A stretch of 64,000 bases of DNA from Ilex aquifolium (GCA_951799425.1 OX637398.1:18300270-18364269), one strand, 5' to 3'. Shown: positions 47,321 to 59,008, counted from the first letter of the stretch. Notes: generated from the letters alone by a model not told the origin. Made by a program: numbers and translations.

Positions 47321-48173
47321 TAGGGATGTCAGTGGACAAGGAAAAAATGGGTATTCGTCCAAACTCACACTGTTTGGACCAGAGATAGATCATACATATT
47401 AGACGGTGGACATATACAAGGATACCAATATAAACTCGTGCGGAGATGGAGGCATGGATATACTAAAACTCATACCCGCCCCGCCTCTCACCACCCCGCT
47501 AAACTGTGATATATATATATATATATATATATAATAAAACAATTAAGTGAAAAAGCATGTAACTATAGCTCCTAAGTTGGTGGTTATCTTGTCAACAGTG
47601 GCCCTAATAATTTCTACAATTTAAAATCATTTCTTCCCTTAGTTTTCCATATTCTCTTTCCTTTTTTCAGTTTCATTTCTATCCTTTTTTCTGTAAAAAT
47701 TCAAAAACATTTGAGCTAATAATTAAATCTCTTATAGCCTACACAAAGAAGATTTAATTAGAGAATCACAACATATAGAAGCCTTCAGACTAGCACTCTG
47801 GAACTTGAAGTTGACAGTGAGTCTATGTTACTCAAATATGCACTCAATGAGAGCAAGATTTAATCAATGGTACCTCACAAGATTTGATCCGTTTGTTATA
47901 TAATGAGATTTCCTCCTTTTTGTAGATCTATTTGTGAGGTCTTATTATGTTTTTTTTTAATTTTTTTTCTTAAAATCATAGAAATTAATTGTTATGGGCG
48001 GAGACGGTGGCGGGGATGGGGATCAAAATTTACCCGCGGGGCGGAAACTGAGATTAAAACATCCCCCGCTAACGGGGGTGGACAAATATTTTTGAAACAT
48101 GTACGGGGGTGGAGACTACTCCCCCCCCCCCCTCGCCCGCCCGCCTCGGTCCACTGTCATCCCTACCACCCAT
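47313..48173. mobile_element. 845-bp hAT-type element with 8-bp target duplication
   Basis: The element is 47321-48165. Ends TAGGGATGTCAGTGGAC and GTCCACTGTCATCCCTA are perfect 17-bp inverted repeats. The flanks CCACCCAT at 47313-47320 and 48166-48173 are identical, the 8-bp duplication expected for hAT. Subterminal regions carry gggcggg/ccccgc motifs. No transposase frame: non-autonomous. Confidence 0.93.
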
Positions 48174-48590
48174 CATCTACTACCTAAAATAGTAAAAAAC
48201 TAGTGAACTCACAATATTGTAAACAATATAAACATTGAATTTTAATAGAATAAAACTAATTAGTAAAAAATGATTTGTAAAATTAATTAGTAAAAATGAA
48301 TTTCCATGTCAAGTGACAGTGAAATTCAAAGTTTGAATAGAGGGTGGAAAAATGGTTGATTTTGGACACATGCACACATACTATATTTTTCATCACACAC
48401 GCACACACTCTCTCTCTCCCCCCTCCCCCTCCCCCTCTCCCTCTCCCTCTATCTTTCGTCCCCCTATGCACACAATCAATATCAGTGAACTCAAAAATAG
48501 TAAAAATAGTGAACCCAAAACAGTGAAAATTAGTGAACTAAAAATAGAGAACTAAAAAAAAGTGAAAAATAGTGAACACAAAAATAATGA
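48174..48590. repeat. tagtgaac repeats and a CT/CCCT-rich tract
   Basis: A C/T-rich run at 48405-48455 sits between two blocks with aatagtgaac-type repeats (48185-48300 and 48480-48590). No coding sequence. Confidence 0.6.
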
Positions 48591-48639
48591 TGAGACTAAT
48601 AAGAATTGATCCCTGAATCGCCCAAGTCCAAGGATGTTA

Positions 48640-49525
48640 ATATTCTAGATGCCGGCGTAGATGCCCCTTTAGCTCTAGGGATCAAGATGATGATTCTTCC
48701 TCAGAGCCTTCTAGGTGGCGAAAATGAAATGCAAAGAAGAGGAAGGTTATAGAAGTTAGTGCCTCTAATGCTAATGAAGAAGTTTCTATATTTGGTCCTA
48801 TCTTAAGAGCTAAGGGAAAGGAAATCATTATGAGGGATTCAGCTGTTGCCTATATGAATATAGTGGTTGGAATAGCCAGGGGGTCATACATTCCAATGAG
48901 GCAATGACAGATGATGAAATCTCTCGATGTGCTCTTCAGTCTATGGTTCTTGTAAGTGCATTTATTTCTGTGGTTGGATTCTTTCTTGTGGTTCTTAGAG
49001 TTCTAAGTATTTCATTTTCTTACGGTCTCCAATTGGTTCATGAGGTCTGTGCTCAAATTGTGCAAAAAGACAGCCATGAAGAAAACAAATTACGACCATA
49101 TCATAGCTTTGGAGAAAAATAAGCGCTTAGACACCAAGGTTTCCAAACTTTGTGAAGAGATCTTGGTTCTTCAGGCCCAGATGACCGAGCTGTAGGAAAA
49201 GAGGGATTAGCTAAAGTCAGTAAATGAAGAATTGAAATCTTCTGAAGCGAATGCTTCCCATGATCTCTAACAGCTTCAAGAGGATCATGCTACACTCCTC
49301 GAGGAATTTGAAGGCTTCAAGGCCGACTGCAAGGCAAAGGAGGACAAAGCCTATAAAGATGGATGGAGAAGGCCGAGGATGAGTTGGCAAAGAAATTGGA
49401 AATAATTGAGAAGGTCCACTTCAAGAGGGGATGGGATGATGCCTTGCGAAAAGATGGAGTCTCTCTTTCTTCTAAGCTTTATTCCCATCATTCTATGGCT
49501 TCGAGCTCCTCTATTCCTCCCTGAA
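48640..49525 (+). pseudogene. Retroelement-associated coiled-coil protein remnant
   Basis: From about 49068 the plus frame reads MKKTNYDHIIALEKNKRLDT, then heptad-rich LCEEILVLQAQMTEL, NEELKSSEANASHDL and LQEDHATLLEEFEGFKADCK. After a small shift it gives KKLEIIEKVHFKRGWDDALR and LSSKLYSHHSMASSSSIPP. This pattern (long coiled coil, then a short hydrophobic tail) is seen in the extra ORF proteins of plant gypsy elements. Stops near 49192 and 49269 and shifts break it. Upstream 48640-49060 has weaker traces. Function unknown. Confidence 0.55.
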
Positions 49526-49779
49526 ATTCAGATTGTCGGTTTATGCAATCTTATTTTTGTTCATGAGACATGTATTCCCCTTTTGGTTCAACGATAAAAT
49601 TTGCATCATTTGTCTTTAAGCTCTTAATTAGTGGTACATCTTAACACTTAGAAAAAGAAAATTGATGTTTTTTTCCCCAACAAAGATAGCCTTCCTGTGG
49701 AGATGACCTTAGTATTTTTTGAGTTATTACATAATAAATTTTCCTACGCTTGGGAAGATTTTTTTAGAAAAACCACGTT

Positions 49780-50698
49780 AGAGGACAAGCATTTTTAGCC
49801 CCGTTGTTGGGGAAGCAAGCAGTACGAATTTGAAAGGTGATTCGGATCAACGGTAAGTAAGTCTTGTGATTTTCATCACTGACCCAAGTACGTTTTTCCG
49901 TTGTAAATTACTTGCAATTGATTTATAGGATTATAGTTGTGCATGTGAGCAAGTTATAATACGGATAATAGACTTGTTAGATGTGACCAAAGACCAAACA
50001 TGAACGTGGACAAGGTGAATAATGACAATCCACAAAATCCAAGAAATGGTGAAAATAATCTCTCAATTGTGCCTCTCGTGTGAACGATGAGAGATTATCT
50101 CCAACCCGCAAGAACCACTGCATCATCTTACATACTTTTCTCCATGCAAACACATGCATTTATTGTTAAGCCGGGTATGCTCCAATTACAACCCCAATTT
50201 TATTGTGTGGAGAGGAAAAAAAAAACTTATCTTTACATCAAGGAATTTGAGGAAGTAGCTAGTACATCACTCGAACAAAATGTGCTAGAGGAAATTTCTA
50301 GGATGAAGTTATTTCCCTATTCCCTTGAGGATAAAGCGAAATTTTGGTTAAATTCTTTGACGCCCTGATCAATAGCTTCAACGTCCAATATATAAAAAGA
50401 ATTTCTGAGTAAATTTTTTTGAGTACATAGAACTACTGCTTTGAAAAAATAAATTCAGAATTTTTCAGAAAAAAGAAAATGAATAGTTTTATGATTGTTG
50501 GCAAAGATTTAAGGACCTTTTGACTATGTTCCACATCATGGATTTGAACCACGACAATTGGTTAGTTTCTTCTATGAATGAATTACCCCTACACATCACC
50601 AGTTCATAGACATGATGTGTAATGACAAATTTCTTAATAAGGATCCTAAGAAAGCCTTAGATTATTTTGATAACTTGGCAGAGAATTCTCAATCATGA
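49780..50698 (+). pseudogene. Athila-like gypsy leader and gag remnant
   Basis: Near 49800, ttttagccccgttgttgggg resembles the primer-binding site of Athila-type elements (ggtgccgttgccgggga). The gag frame gives RDYLQPARTTASSYI, KEFEEVASTSLEQNVLEE and LKLFPYSLEDKAKFWLNSL-like text. After stops it continues with VHRTTALKK, YVPHHGFEPRQLVSFFYE and MCNDKFLNKDPKKALDYFDN. The order and motifs match the Athila lineage. Several stops and shifts make it non-coding. Confidence 0.8.
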
Positions 50699-51660
50699 GA
50701 TATTTCTGATCCTACCATGAGATCAAAGTCATCTCCTGCATCTCAACCCACTGGGGGTGAAAAAAATGTATTACGACACCAAGGTGAATCACATGCCAAG
50801 ATTACAAATTTATCCTACAAAATAAAAATTTTAGAAGTGCAAAAAGTAAATAAGGTAGCTAATGTGCCCAGTTGATGAGTCGTACTCTATATATGATACA
50901 ATTGAGCATTCCACGAATGAGTGCCCGACCATTCCAGCATTTAAGGAAGTACTTCATGAACAAGTCAAGCCATGAATTAACCTAGGCAGACATTCTCTAA
51001 CCCATACTCTAACATGTATAATCTAGGATAGCAAGATCATCCTAATTTTAGTTGGAGAAATAATAAAACAGTTGCATGACAAGCACCTATTCCATTTTGC
51101 CCTCTTGTCCATCAAAATTTTTTATTGTCAAAGTTTGCCTACTAGCTCTCATTATCACACCCAAGGACCACAAGTTTTGCACAAAACCTATATCATCAAG
51201 GGTCTGGACCCCAAGGTCAACCCAATTCATCTCCATATCAACCAACTCACAAAAAAAATCTAGAGGATACTTTGCATCAATTCATACAAAGTCAAATAAC
51301 AATAAATTCATACAAAGTCAAATGACAATGAATAATCAGAATACACAAGCCTTTCTTGATATTAGAATCTAGCTTACCAAGTTAACTAGTTCTTTGAGTG
51401 TACTATAATAAGAGAAAGGTAAGTTTCCAACACAACCCTAGGAGAACCCAAAAGGTCAACATGGTACTTCTAATGCCACTCAAGGTAGTCTGGAGCAGCT
51501 CAAGTCGATCACCACCTTTAGAAGTAGAAAAGAAGTTGATAAAACTATTTTGCCTAAATTCTTTGAAAATAATTCTTTCAAAAAATCAGAAAAAAAAAAA
51601 AAAAGAAAGACTGAAGAAGAGTCTAAGATAGGTGAGAAAGATTAAGAGTGTATTTTAAGC
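50699..51660 (+). pseudogene. Decayed gag-protease linker of the Athila-like element
   Basis: Continues the gag tail, with a possible knuckle region near 50870-50990 (ending CPTIPAF) and lysine-rich protease leader near 51530-51620. Too broken to give domains; placed by its position between gag and protease. Confidence 0.5.
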
Positions 51661-52449
51661 TTACTAATAATGCTGAAATTTTTGACGTGTTCAAGCATAT
51701 GAAAATCAACATTCTGTTGCTAGATGTCATAAGACAGGTGCCTTCATATGCTAAGTTTTTAAAGCACCTGTGCACTATCAAGCGGAAAATGAATTTGCAA
51801 AAAAAAAACTTTTCTAATTGAGCAAGTAAATTATATCCTGCAGACCAGCACTCCACTTAAGTTCAAGGATCAAGGATGTCCTACCATCTTAATAATCATA
51901 GAGGACTACCGAGTGGAGCAAGCATTGCTAGACTTGGGTGCGAATGTCAATCTTCTGCCATTCTCGATATATCAGCAGGTAGGATTGGGAACGCTAAAGC
52001 TGACTCCTATTACCCTTCAGCTAGCGGATAGTAGTGTGAAGATTTCGAGAGAAATTGTGGAGGACGTGTTGGTCCAAGTGGGTAGATTCTACTTTCTTAT
52101 CGATTTTATTGTTCTTGATACTGAGCCTGTTGCTAACCTTAAAGCTCAAATTTTAGTCATTTTAGGACGATCATTCTTAACCACATCAAATGCAGTAATC
52201 AACTGTCGGAATGGTGTCATGAAACTTTCATTTGGAAATATGACCATTGAATTAAACATTTTTAATGTGATTAAGCAACCAGATGAGGAGGAAGGAAATT
52301 GTGAGATGGATGAACTTGATAAGATAGTAAAGAAAAAATTCAACATGTCTTATTGTTCTAATCCTCTACAAGTTTGTTTAATTAATTCTATTGATGATGG
52401 AGAGAACTCTGATGATTCATCTTATTCTAATTTATTAAATTTTTCGTAG
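51661..52449 (+). pseudogene. Athila-like retropepsin (aspartic protease) remnant
   Basis: The frame 51913-52449 is open: QALLDLGANVNLLPFSIY carries a changed active-site triad (DLG in place of DTG/DSG, a form also found in Athila). It is followed by LGTLKLTPITLQLADSS, the VLVQVGRFYFLIDFIVLD strand, and ILGRSFLTTSNAVI. Upstream, 51660-51850 gives the KVFKHMKINILLLD...QVPSYAKFLKH-like lead-in typical of the lineage. The tail ends NLLNFS, after which reverse transcriptase is missing. Confidence 0.8.
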
Positions 52450-53486
52450 GAGTTGTTGGCAGTTGAAAGACATTCAAGCAAGAAGAAGTTCTTTGAAAGA
52501 AACAAGTCCCGACTGGAATTGTGGTAATCATTTGTGTTAATCAACAAATCACTTTGTTAATCTTGCATATTTCATATACACTTGTGATTGTGAGCACACA
52601 TGAGCACTATGTGTTTGTTAATTTGATTGATTGAATATATATCCATACATTTGTGCATTAGGTTTGGGATTTGGGATTAATGTGAGATTGATTGCGAGTA
52701 AATTAATTGAAGATTAATTAAAATCAATCGTCATGTGTGAAATGGGTTGTGGTGACTAAAAAGGTTCTCATATTAATTGTTATATTTTTGTGAGAAGAGG
52801 TAATTGTGATGGTTTAGATTTCTATTGGTAATCAATTGTGCTAAAATTTAAAAACATATTCACTCCTTTTCTAGGTAAAGTGTCTATAGCTCCACGTGTA
52901 TAATCGTTAGACAATATACAAATCGGGTTCTCCCTCCTGGAACAATAGTCCATATTCCATAGTCCATAAAGTATGATCCCTGTAGAAAACGTGATGCCCA
53001 TGCCTTCAAAAATTTACGTTTGTTTCTTTGATTTCCTATATCTCAGCATCTAACTTATCTTTATGAGCATATATTCCAACACATCTTTCTTAACCTTGAT
53101 TTTGGGTCAACTATATTTTGTAGAAGCTCAACATCAGGAAGAACCTAAAAAAGGCAGAGATACTATAAAATTCTATGTTCATAAAAATATTTTGTTGATT
53201 AAAATGCACTAAGCCGCCAAGTTACCGACTTTCTGATAATAATTTCTTCCCGAAGTTTGGTGCCAAATTTATGATATATGGTTTCTCAATTTCATTAAGT
53301 GGTTCTTTTGGGGATCTATAACTCATGAATACCAAAAGTCATCTAATGTGTGAAAGCAAACAAGAACTCAAAATTCTGTTGAGCATTGCATGCTCAACCA
53401 GCATAATAATCCTTGGAGCCACAAGAAAAATATGTGATCCCAACGAGTACGTGATCCCAGAAATGTTCTAATCACTTTTGTAAACA
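52450..53486. other. No gene seen
   Basis: AT-rich sequence after the protease, with short open frames only. No reverse transcriptase motifs were found. Confidence 0.45.
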
Positions 53487-54240
53487 ACTTCTACTACAAC
53501 ATTACAGAAAATATCTACAACCTTCTAAGGCCATACATGATTATGAAGACTTTGAACAAATGGATTTGTTTGAAAGTCCTTATAAGGGTCTTGTTATCAA
53601 ACATTGTCACAATAAGTATCCAAGAACACAGGCAAAGCAACTTCTTCTACATTATAAAAAATATCTACAACCTTCGAAGGTCGTATATGTTATAGAGGAT
53701 TATTTATCTGAACAAGTCGAATTTGCCCTAAAGAGATGGATGTATCTTCGATGGCACCTCTCTTCACTTAACCTCCATGACACTGCATCCCTAAAAAGCT
53801 CATAATCTTCATCCTCTTCTTTTCAAAACACCCTAAAAATAGGGTCGACAATTAATATTTACAATAAACTTTGATAACAAGTTTCCCAAAAATGAGGGCA
53901 AAAGTTTCCCAAAAATAAAGCTATAAAAGTTTCAAGCAATCATTAAATCCCTAAAAAGCTCAACCAACAAATAATCTTCATCATCTTCTTTGCAAAACAG
54001 CCCAAAAATAGGGGTCGACAATTAATATCTACAATAAAATTTGATAACAAGTTTCCCAAAAATAAGAAACTCCCTAAAAAGGTTAATCCAACAAATAATT
54101 CTAATCCTCTTATTTACAAAACACCCCAAAAATAAGGGTCGGCAATTAATAACTAAAATAAACTTTGATAACAAGTTTTCAAAATATATGGGTAGAAGTT
54201 TCCCAAAAATAAAGCAATTAAAGTTTCAAACAGTCATTAC
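53487..54240. repeat. Tandem duplications, two kinds
   Basis: First, aatatctacaaccttc occurs at about 53507 and 53661 within a duplicated block of about 65 bp. Second, a unit of about 120-170 bp beginning ccctaaaaag occurs three times (53790, 53950 and 54071), each with aaaaatagggtcgacaatta-like and ttgataacaagttt text. A short plus-strand frame (53560-53805) partly overlaps the first pair and has no known domain. Confidence 0.75.
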
Positions 54241-54406
54241 TTATTTGTCAGTTGAGCAAGAAGTTATACCAACTCAGTCCTTGCATGGCAATCCAACAAG
54301 GCTATACACAGATATAATACTAAATGTCACAAACGGGGTTGTGCTTGTTATGCACAAAAACAACTCTTTCCTCCTCACTGATGCAGGATCACGTAGAACC
54401 ATATAA

Positions 54407-54778
54407 TTAAAAACCCTCTGCCAGAAGTTGTTCATACAGAACCACAAAGGTACTACAGTTCCCTACCATTTCTAACCGCATTTGAATGTACTTGAACCAG
54501 GTGTATACCAAAGCAACTAGATTGATAGATGTTGCGATAAGAGACAGGATCATTGCAGTCCATCTAATACTACATCTAAGATTTCTCTGAGTGAATGCCA
54601 AAGCGAGGACCACCATTTGAAAGCAAAATAAAAAATTACAGAAATTGAAGCCTAAGGTCTGCAAATATTTTATCTAGTTCTTTGCATCGTGAATCGCATC
54701 CCACATCAGGGTGACCCTCTTGACGTCCTTCTCGATTTCCACCTCACACCTTGTAGCTATTCCTGTCATTTGTTTACT
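54407..54778 (-). pseudogene. Unidentified membrane-protein exon(s)
   Basis: Minus strand 54778-54665 reads MTGIATRCEVEIEKDVKRVT followed by LMWDAIHDAKN and a stop at 54677. After a possible junction near 54662, frame 54664-54407 gives GFNFCNFLFCFQMVVLALAF and, later, WTAMILSLIATSINLVALVY. Two hydrophobic helices are probable. It looks like plant gene exons rather than transposon, but I do not recognise the family. The in-frame stop between the two parts and the lack of more exons suggest a fragment; an intron could also explain it. Confidence 0.4.
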
Positions 54779-54964
54779 GTAACATACACACAAAACTAAG
54801 AAAAAAAAATAGATAAATCTTAAATACAAGAAATATTATCATACCACCGGCCGAATAAGCTTTGCACTAGTTGAAGAAAGGGTTTGTTTAAAATCTAGTT
54901 TTGGAAGAAAAAAAAGAATTTATTTAATATTCAAATTATTTTGTTTCCATTTCAACTGCAGGAA

Positions 54965-55580
54965 AAAAAAAAAAAGAAGAATAACGTGTAGAAAATGAGT
55001 CACATGTTATTTAAGGTAGCATATTCAAAGAAGGATGGTCAATCAGTTAATGATGTCGTTGCAAAAGCCTTGGTATGTAATATTAATCGAAGGTGTTTTA
55101 GTTTTATTTATTTATATTTCACTTAAATTTGAGTTTTAGTATCTAATCATTTTCTATTGTAGTCAGACATGGATGACCTTGTGTCCCAAATGTCAGAGTC
55201 CTCTAGGCAATCTGAGTCTACAGAAGATGAAGCTTTTACTCAGGTCTTGGGCCCACAGTGACCAAGTCATGTGAGGATGTATAGTTTGAGACCATCCCCC
55301 AACGATTTATGTGGATCATCATACAAAAAGTTACAAGAAGAGAGACAAGCAATGCAATTGTAGTTTATTGAGCAGCTAAGGAGACAAGATGAATGGTGGA
55401 AGCACAAATAAAGAACCAGATGAGTCAAATGCAACACGATTTTGAGGTCAAGTTTGAGGCTCAGCAAAGACAGTTCGACTTGTTATTGCTTCATATTCGA
55501 GGACCAGGTATGAATATCCCTAGATCAATTGGAACAAACTCAAAAGTCATTGGGATTGGGAAAGGTAAAAAATACATGAC
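54965..55580 (+). pseudogene. En/Spm-type plant transposase fragment (Transposase_24-like)
   Basis: The C-terminal part of the Ptta/En/Spm-associated protein. Exon 1 ends KVAYSKKDGQSVNDVVAKAL at 55072 with gtatgt donor. A 90-bp intron ends ttgtag at 55162. Exon 2 gives SDMDDLVSQMSESSRQSEST, DEAFTQVLGPQ, a stop, then VRMYSLRPSPND, the degenerate equivalent of the conserved VRGLGLGPTP-like block, then a coiled coil (LQEERQAMQL, RRQDEWW). Stops make it non-functional. Confidence 0.7.
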
Positions 55581-56260
55581 TTATGCATTAATTTCATGAC
55601 TAAGTGTATTGTATTTACATGATGTTATCATTCATAAAAGATACCTGATGCATCAAGCACTATTCATAGAGCATCACATCAATCTTCACAGTGGAGTGAG
55701 TCGAGCAATCAGCCAGTGCCAGAGAAGTAGTCTCAAGGCCATGTACAATCTTCTTCTGGTCAGGCCAGTCAATAGCTGCAGCATTCTTTGATTTGTAGCC
55801 TGCAACTGACATTTATTGTTTTTATGAGAAAATGGCTAGTCATTATTGCTATGAATAGAAAATTTGGGTGGTTGGATATGAATATTCATGAATATTAGAT
55901 TTTGTATAAAATCATGAAATTCATGAATGGAGGGGTCTCGTTGTAGAGTTTTTTTCCCCTTTTTTTAATAATCCAAGTAGAAAAAGCATGGATTTCATTT
56001 GATTATCCAAAATAAAATTTCTAAGGCGTACAAGGAAAAAGATTTTTAAAAGAAGACTTTAGTAAATAGAACAACTTCCCTAAAAAGTTATGTTTTATTA
56101 ACTGACCTAACCTGGTCATTACGATTTTTTATTCTTGAAGTTTTAATACAATTTGAATTTATTTAAGCTTACATTGAATGGATTGATGTATGGAGGTTCT
56201 TTGTGGGCATTGGAAGCATTCAAACTCATCTTGTTTGACTCTGCATGGTTCATTTTTAGT
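55581..56260. other. No gene seen
   Basis: AT-rich DNA between the transposase fragment and the LINE 3' end. Homopolymer runs only. Confidence 0.4.
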
Positions 56261-56436
56261 TTTTTTTTCGGTAAGTAAGATAATTCCATAAAAACAAAAA
56301 AGGTTCATGTACACAGGTGTTTCCAAAGGGATGGTTGATCTTCTAAAACAAGAAAGAAGATCTCCCATCCCCATAGCAAAAGAATACATTGTAAATACAC
56401 ATTCCAAAAGGAACAAAAAGAAAGTGGCAAGATCAA

Positions 56437-57330
56437 TCATAACTGGACATCGCGACTTGCACAGCAAACTGAAGCACCAACCAGCACTGCAGCCAAACAA
56501 AGCATGACTCCAGAAGAAGCAAAGAGTTTCACAAACTCCCAAAGACCAGAAAAAGCTTCCATAGAAAAGCCAATCCAAGTAAGAGGACAACCACCAAACA
56601 CAGTGTACCTGATCAATCCAAAAACTAAAACCCACCAAGACAAATTTAAAGTAACTACAATGCCCACCAGTCCAAACTTAAACCCATAGACAAACAACCA
56701 GTTAAACGCCACATGCACCACTAGCGCCACCAGTGTCACCCAAGCAATCACTGCCGTCTTCAGCTGGCACTGCAAGAATCTCTGCAGAGAAAACGCCACG
56801 TCCGGTGGATGTCCCAATAGCTTTAGTATTGGAGAAACAAAAATGTAGATTGGTAAAAGCAATATGCAACAGACGAAGAGAACTATCCATGAACGTTGCA
56901 GATATACACCAAAATTGTGGAACTTCTTGGCCCCATAAGCTTGCCCACATAGTGTTTCTAAAGCACTTGCCATCCCCAGCTTCTAGCACTGTAACCATGG
57001 ATGCAACACAAGCAAAAAATAATCTGCACCAAAGATCAGCTCCCGGAACAACCAGCAGCTCAAACCAGCTAGCAATAACCCAGCTCAACATAGCAACAAC
57101 AAACAACAAGCATTCAGCCCCCAATTGGCAAGTAGGCCGGGAATTAGCATACAAAAAAGTATGTCTGGACAGACCCGTAGCATGAGACAGAAAAAATAGA
57201 GCAAAAACAAAGGATGAAAGATCAGCATCAAAAGAAACAACTGAAAAGCCATTCCATCACAGCATTGACACAAAAAAAAAAAAAGAGCATCACACCCTCC
57301 TATCATTCCACAGACAATCGGGTCACTAGC
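56437..57330 (-). pseudogene. MATE (DTX-type) multidrug/toxin extrusion transporter pseudogene
   Basis: Part of a twelve-helix MATE antiporter. The N-terminal helices appear in shifting frames at 57330-57090. They are followed by MASALETLCGQAYGAKKFHN (the conserved LETLCGQAYGA signature) from 56973, VYLQRSWIVLF, and PIYIFVSPILKLLGHPPDVA. A join to FSLQRFLQCQLKTAVIAWVT skips roughly 20 residues normally present. It runs on to SWWVLVFGLIRYTVFGGCPL and FSMEAFSGLWEFVKL, then loses homology near SGVMLC. Only about the first half of the family is present. No introns are visible where family genes usually have them. Retrocopy is an inference. Confidence 0.85.
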
Positions 57331-57409
57331 ATTCCACAAGAAAGGTCAAACACCAAAGAAAAATCAGCCACATTCGGTGGGATCAAAAATTTTGTCAGGC
57401 AAGGCTCAT

Positions 57410-57562
57410 TGTCTTTGCAACCATGCATTAGGAATGTTTCTTTTGATTCCATGGCTGGCATGAAGCTTGAGCCTAACATTTTTCACAATCTCCTTATAAA
57501 TGGATACAACATCTCTATAGGAGTTTTTAAAAACCCTGTGATTCCTCTCCCTCCAAATCATA
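57410..57562 (-). pseudogene. LINE ORF2 C-terminal (zf-RVT) fragment
   Basis: Reads IWRERNHRVFKNSYRDVVS followed by IYKEIVKNVRLKLHASHG, the end of the zinc-binding reverse-transcriptase region of plant LINEs. It is immediately upstream (minus strand) of the MATE fragment and immediately left of the Tat-like LTR. Confidence 0.75.
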
Positions 57563-57564
57563 TA

Positions 57565-58323
57565 TGATAAGGACGGAATTTTGGGAATGGGCCGTCACAA
57601 TTCAAGAGCCCAATGTGTCCAAGAGGCCCTTTTGCGTAAATGGCCCAAATGAAGCGCCCATAGCTTGCCCACGCTGAAAGTAGAAAGGACCAAAACCAGG
57701 GGGGCAAGCCCAATGTCACCAGAAGGCTTGCAACCCAACCTGACCTCAATCCATTCCAACCGATGAAAAGCCCAGGATAGGGAGGTCCAGCTTGGCACGA
57801 ACCCTAGAACACTCTGTTGTGCCACGTGTCTTGGAGACAAGGGAACCAGCTCTGACATCTGCGACAATCACATACTCGTTGGAGGATTGGTGCGTATAAC
57901 CATTGAGGGATCGTGGGAACAAGGGCGCCGGATGGCAGAGGCTATCGCCGGATAGTGACAGAAGGCCCTATGGAATCAGCAAGAAGGAAGAAGGAGCCAC
58001 AGAAAAACCCTAGCAAAATGGCAGTATAAATAAGACACTGTGACCTAGCAGAAAGTCAATCTCTTCTCCCCCATCAAACCCACTCCCTGTAAGAACCCAG
58101 CACTTGTTTTGCCATTATACTGACCAAGGATTGGATAATATACGATCTCAAGGAGCAAGAGACTCCATTTCAGTGAACGTAGCCTTAGTCCTTCGGCTAA
58201 GGTGAACCACTTACATTGTGTGCTTTTTCATTCCTCATAGATTGACCACAAAATCACCATAACCCACTAATCACCCCCAGAATATCATTGGCGGGCTTGG
58301 GCAGTAATTTCCGGCCATCATCA
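57565..58323 (+). mobile_element. 5' LTR of a Tat-like gypsy element (759 bp)
   Basis: Begins TGATAAGGACGG, ends GGCCATCATCA, and is followed by gttggcgcagtcgaggtcag, a primer-binding-site-like leader. TATAAATA lies at 58025-58032. The matching 3' LTR is not found before the next element at 62240. Internally, the leader joins integrase directly, so gag to RNase H is deleted. Confidence 0.7.
58025..58032 (+). promoter_or_regulatory. TATA box of the Tat-like LTR
   Basis: TATAAATA about 30-60 bp before a pyrimidine-rich stretch (aatctcttctcccccatc) that would be the start of the leader. Confidence 0.5.
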
Positions 58324-58342
58324 GTTGGCGCAGTCGAGGTCA

Positions 58343-59008
58343 GACAATGCAAATTTGTAGTGGTCGCGGTGGATTACTTCACCAAGTGGGCCGAAGCCGA
58401 GCCGCTGGCTAGGATCACCGCGTAAAAGGTTAAAAACTTCATCTGGAAGTCTATAATCTACCGCTTCGGCATCCCTAGGGTTCTGGTTTCGGATAATGGA
58501 AAATAGTTCGATATTCTGACATTCACGGGTTTTTGCGCCGAGTTAGGGATCAAAAACTACTTCTTGGCACTTGCACACCCGCAGTCCAATGGGCAAGCCG
58601 AGGTGACCATCAGAACCATCAAGCTTGCGCTAAAGACTAGGTTGGAAACATCTAAGTCTTAATGGGTAGATCGTCTCCCGGCGGTATTATGGGCATATCG
58701 AACAACTGTTCGAACCGCGACTGGCGAGACTCCTTTCAGCCTTGCATAAGGGACAGAGGCGATGCCCCCCGTAGAAGTTGTTGTGCCTTCCGCGAGAGCC
58801 GAGCTCTTCGACCCAAAGCAGAACGAGAGGTCCTTGTTGGTCAACCTCGATCTCCTAGATGAAAAAAGGGATGAGGCGCTGCAGCGGATATTCTCTTACC
58901 AAAGGAGCACGGCCAGATTTTATAACAAGCGGGTGAGGAGGAGAAGTTTCAAACCAGGCGATTTAGTGCTAAGAGCTTTTCGGCTCAGGAATCTACTAAG
59001 TTTTTCAT
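58343..59008 (+). pseudogene. Ty3/gypsy integrase fragment
   Basis: Reads VVVAVDYFTKWAEAEPLARI (first catalytic Asp in DYFTKW), then IPRVLVSDNG (second Asp), then AHPQSNGQAEVTIRTIKLAL (the catalytic Glu in QAE). These are followed by WVDRLPAVLWAYRTTVRTAT and, in another frame, RDEALQRIFSYQRSTARFYN and RRRSFKPGDLVLR. In-frame stops at about 58422, 58504, 58660 and 58747 and a shift break it. No chromodomain follows, as expected for Tat-type elements. It starts right after the LTR leader, so everything from gag to RNase H was deleted. Confidence 0.9.

Larger units (their letters stand above)
56265..57562 (-). mobile_element. LINE 3' portion containing a MATE fragment (interpretation)
   Basis: At the right end, minus-strand 57562-57410 encodes the end of LINE ORF2 (WRERNHRVFKN, then YKEIVKNVRLKLHASHG). 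At the left end, a minus-strand attatcttacttaccg followed by A9 (56273-56265) is the usual end of plant L1 3' tails. Between them, on the same strand, lies an intron-less MATE-derived sequence. Either one LINE carries the fragment, or two LINE pieces flank it. The right side is cut by the Tat-like LTR at 57565. Confidence 0.5.
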
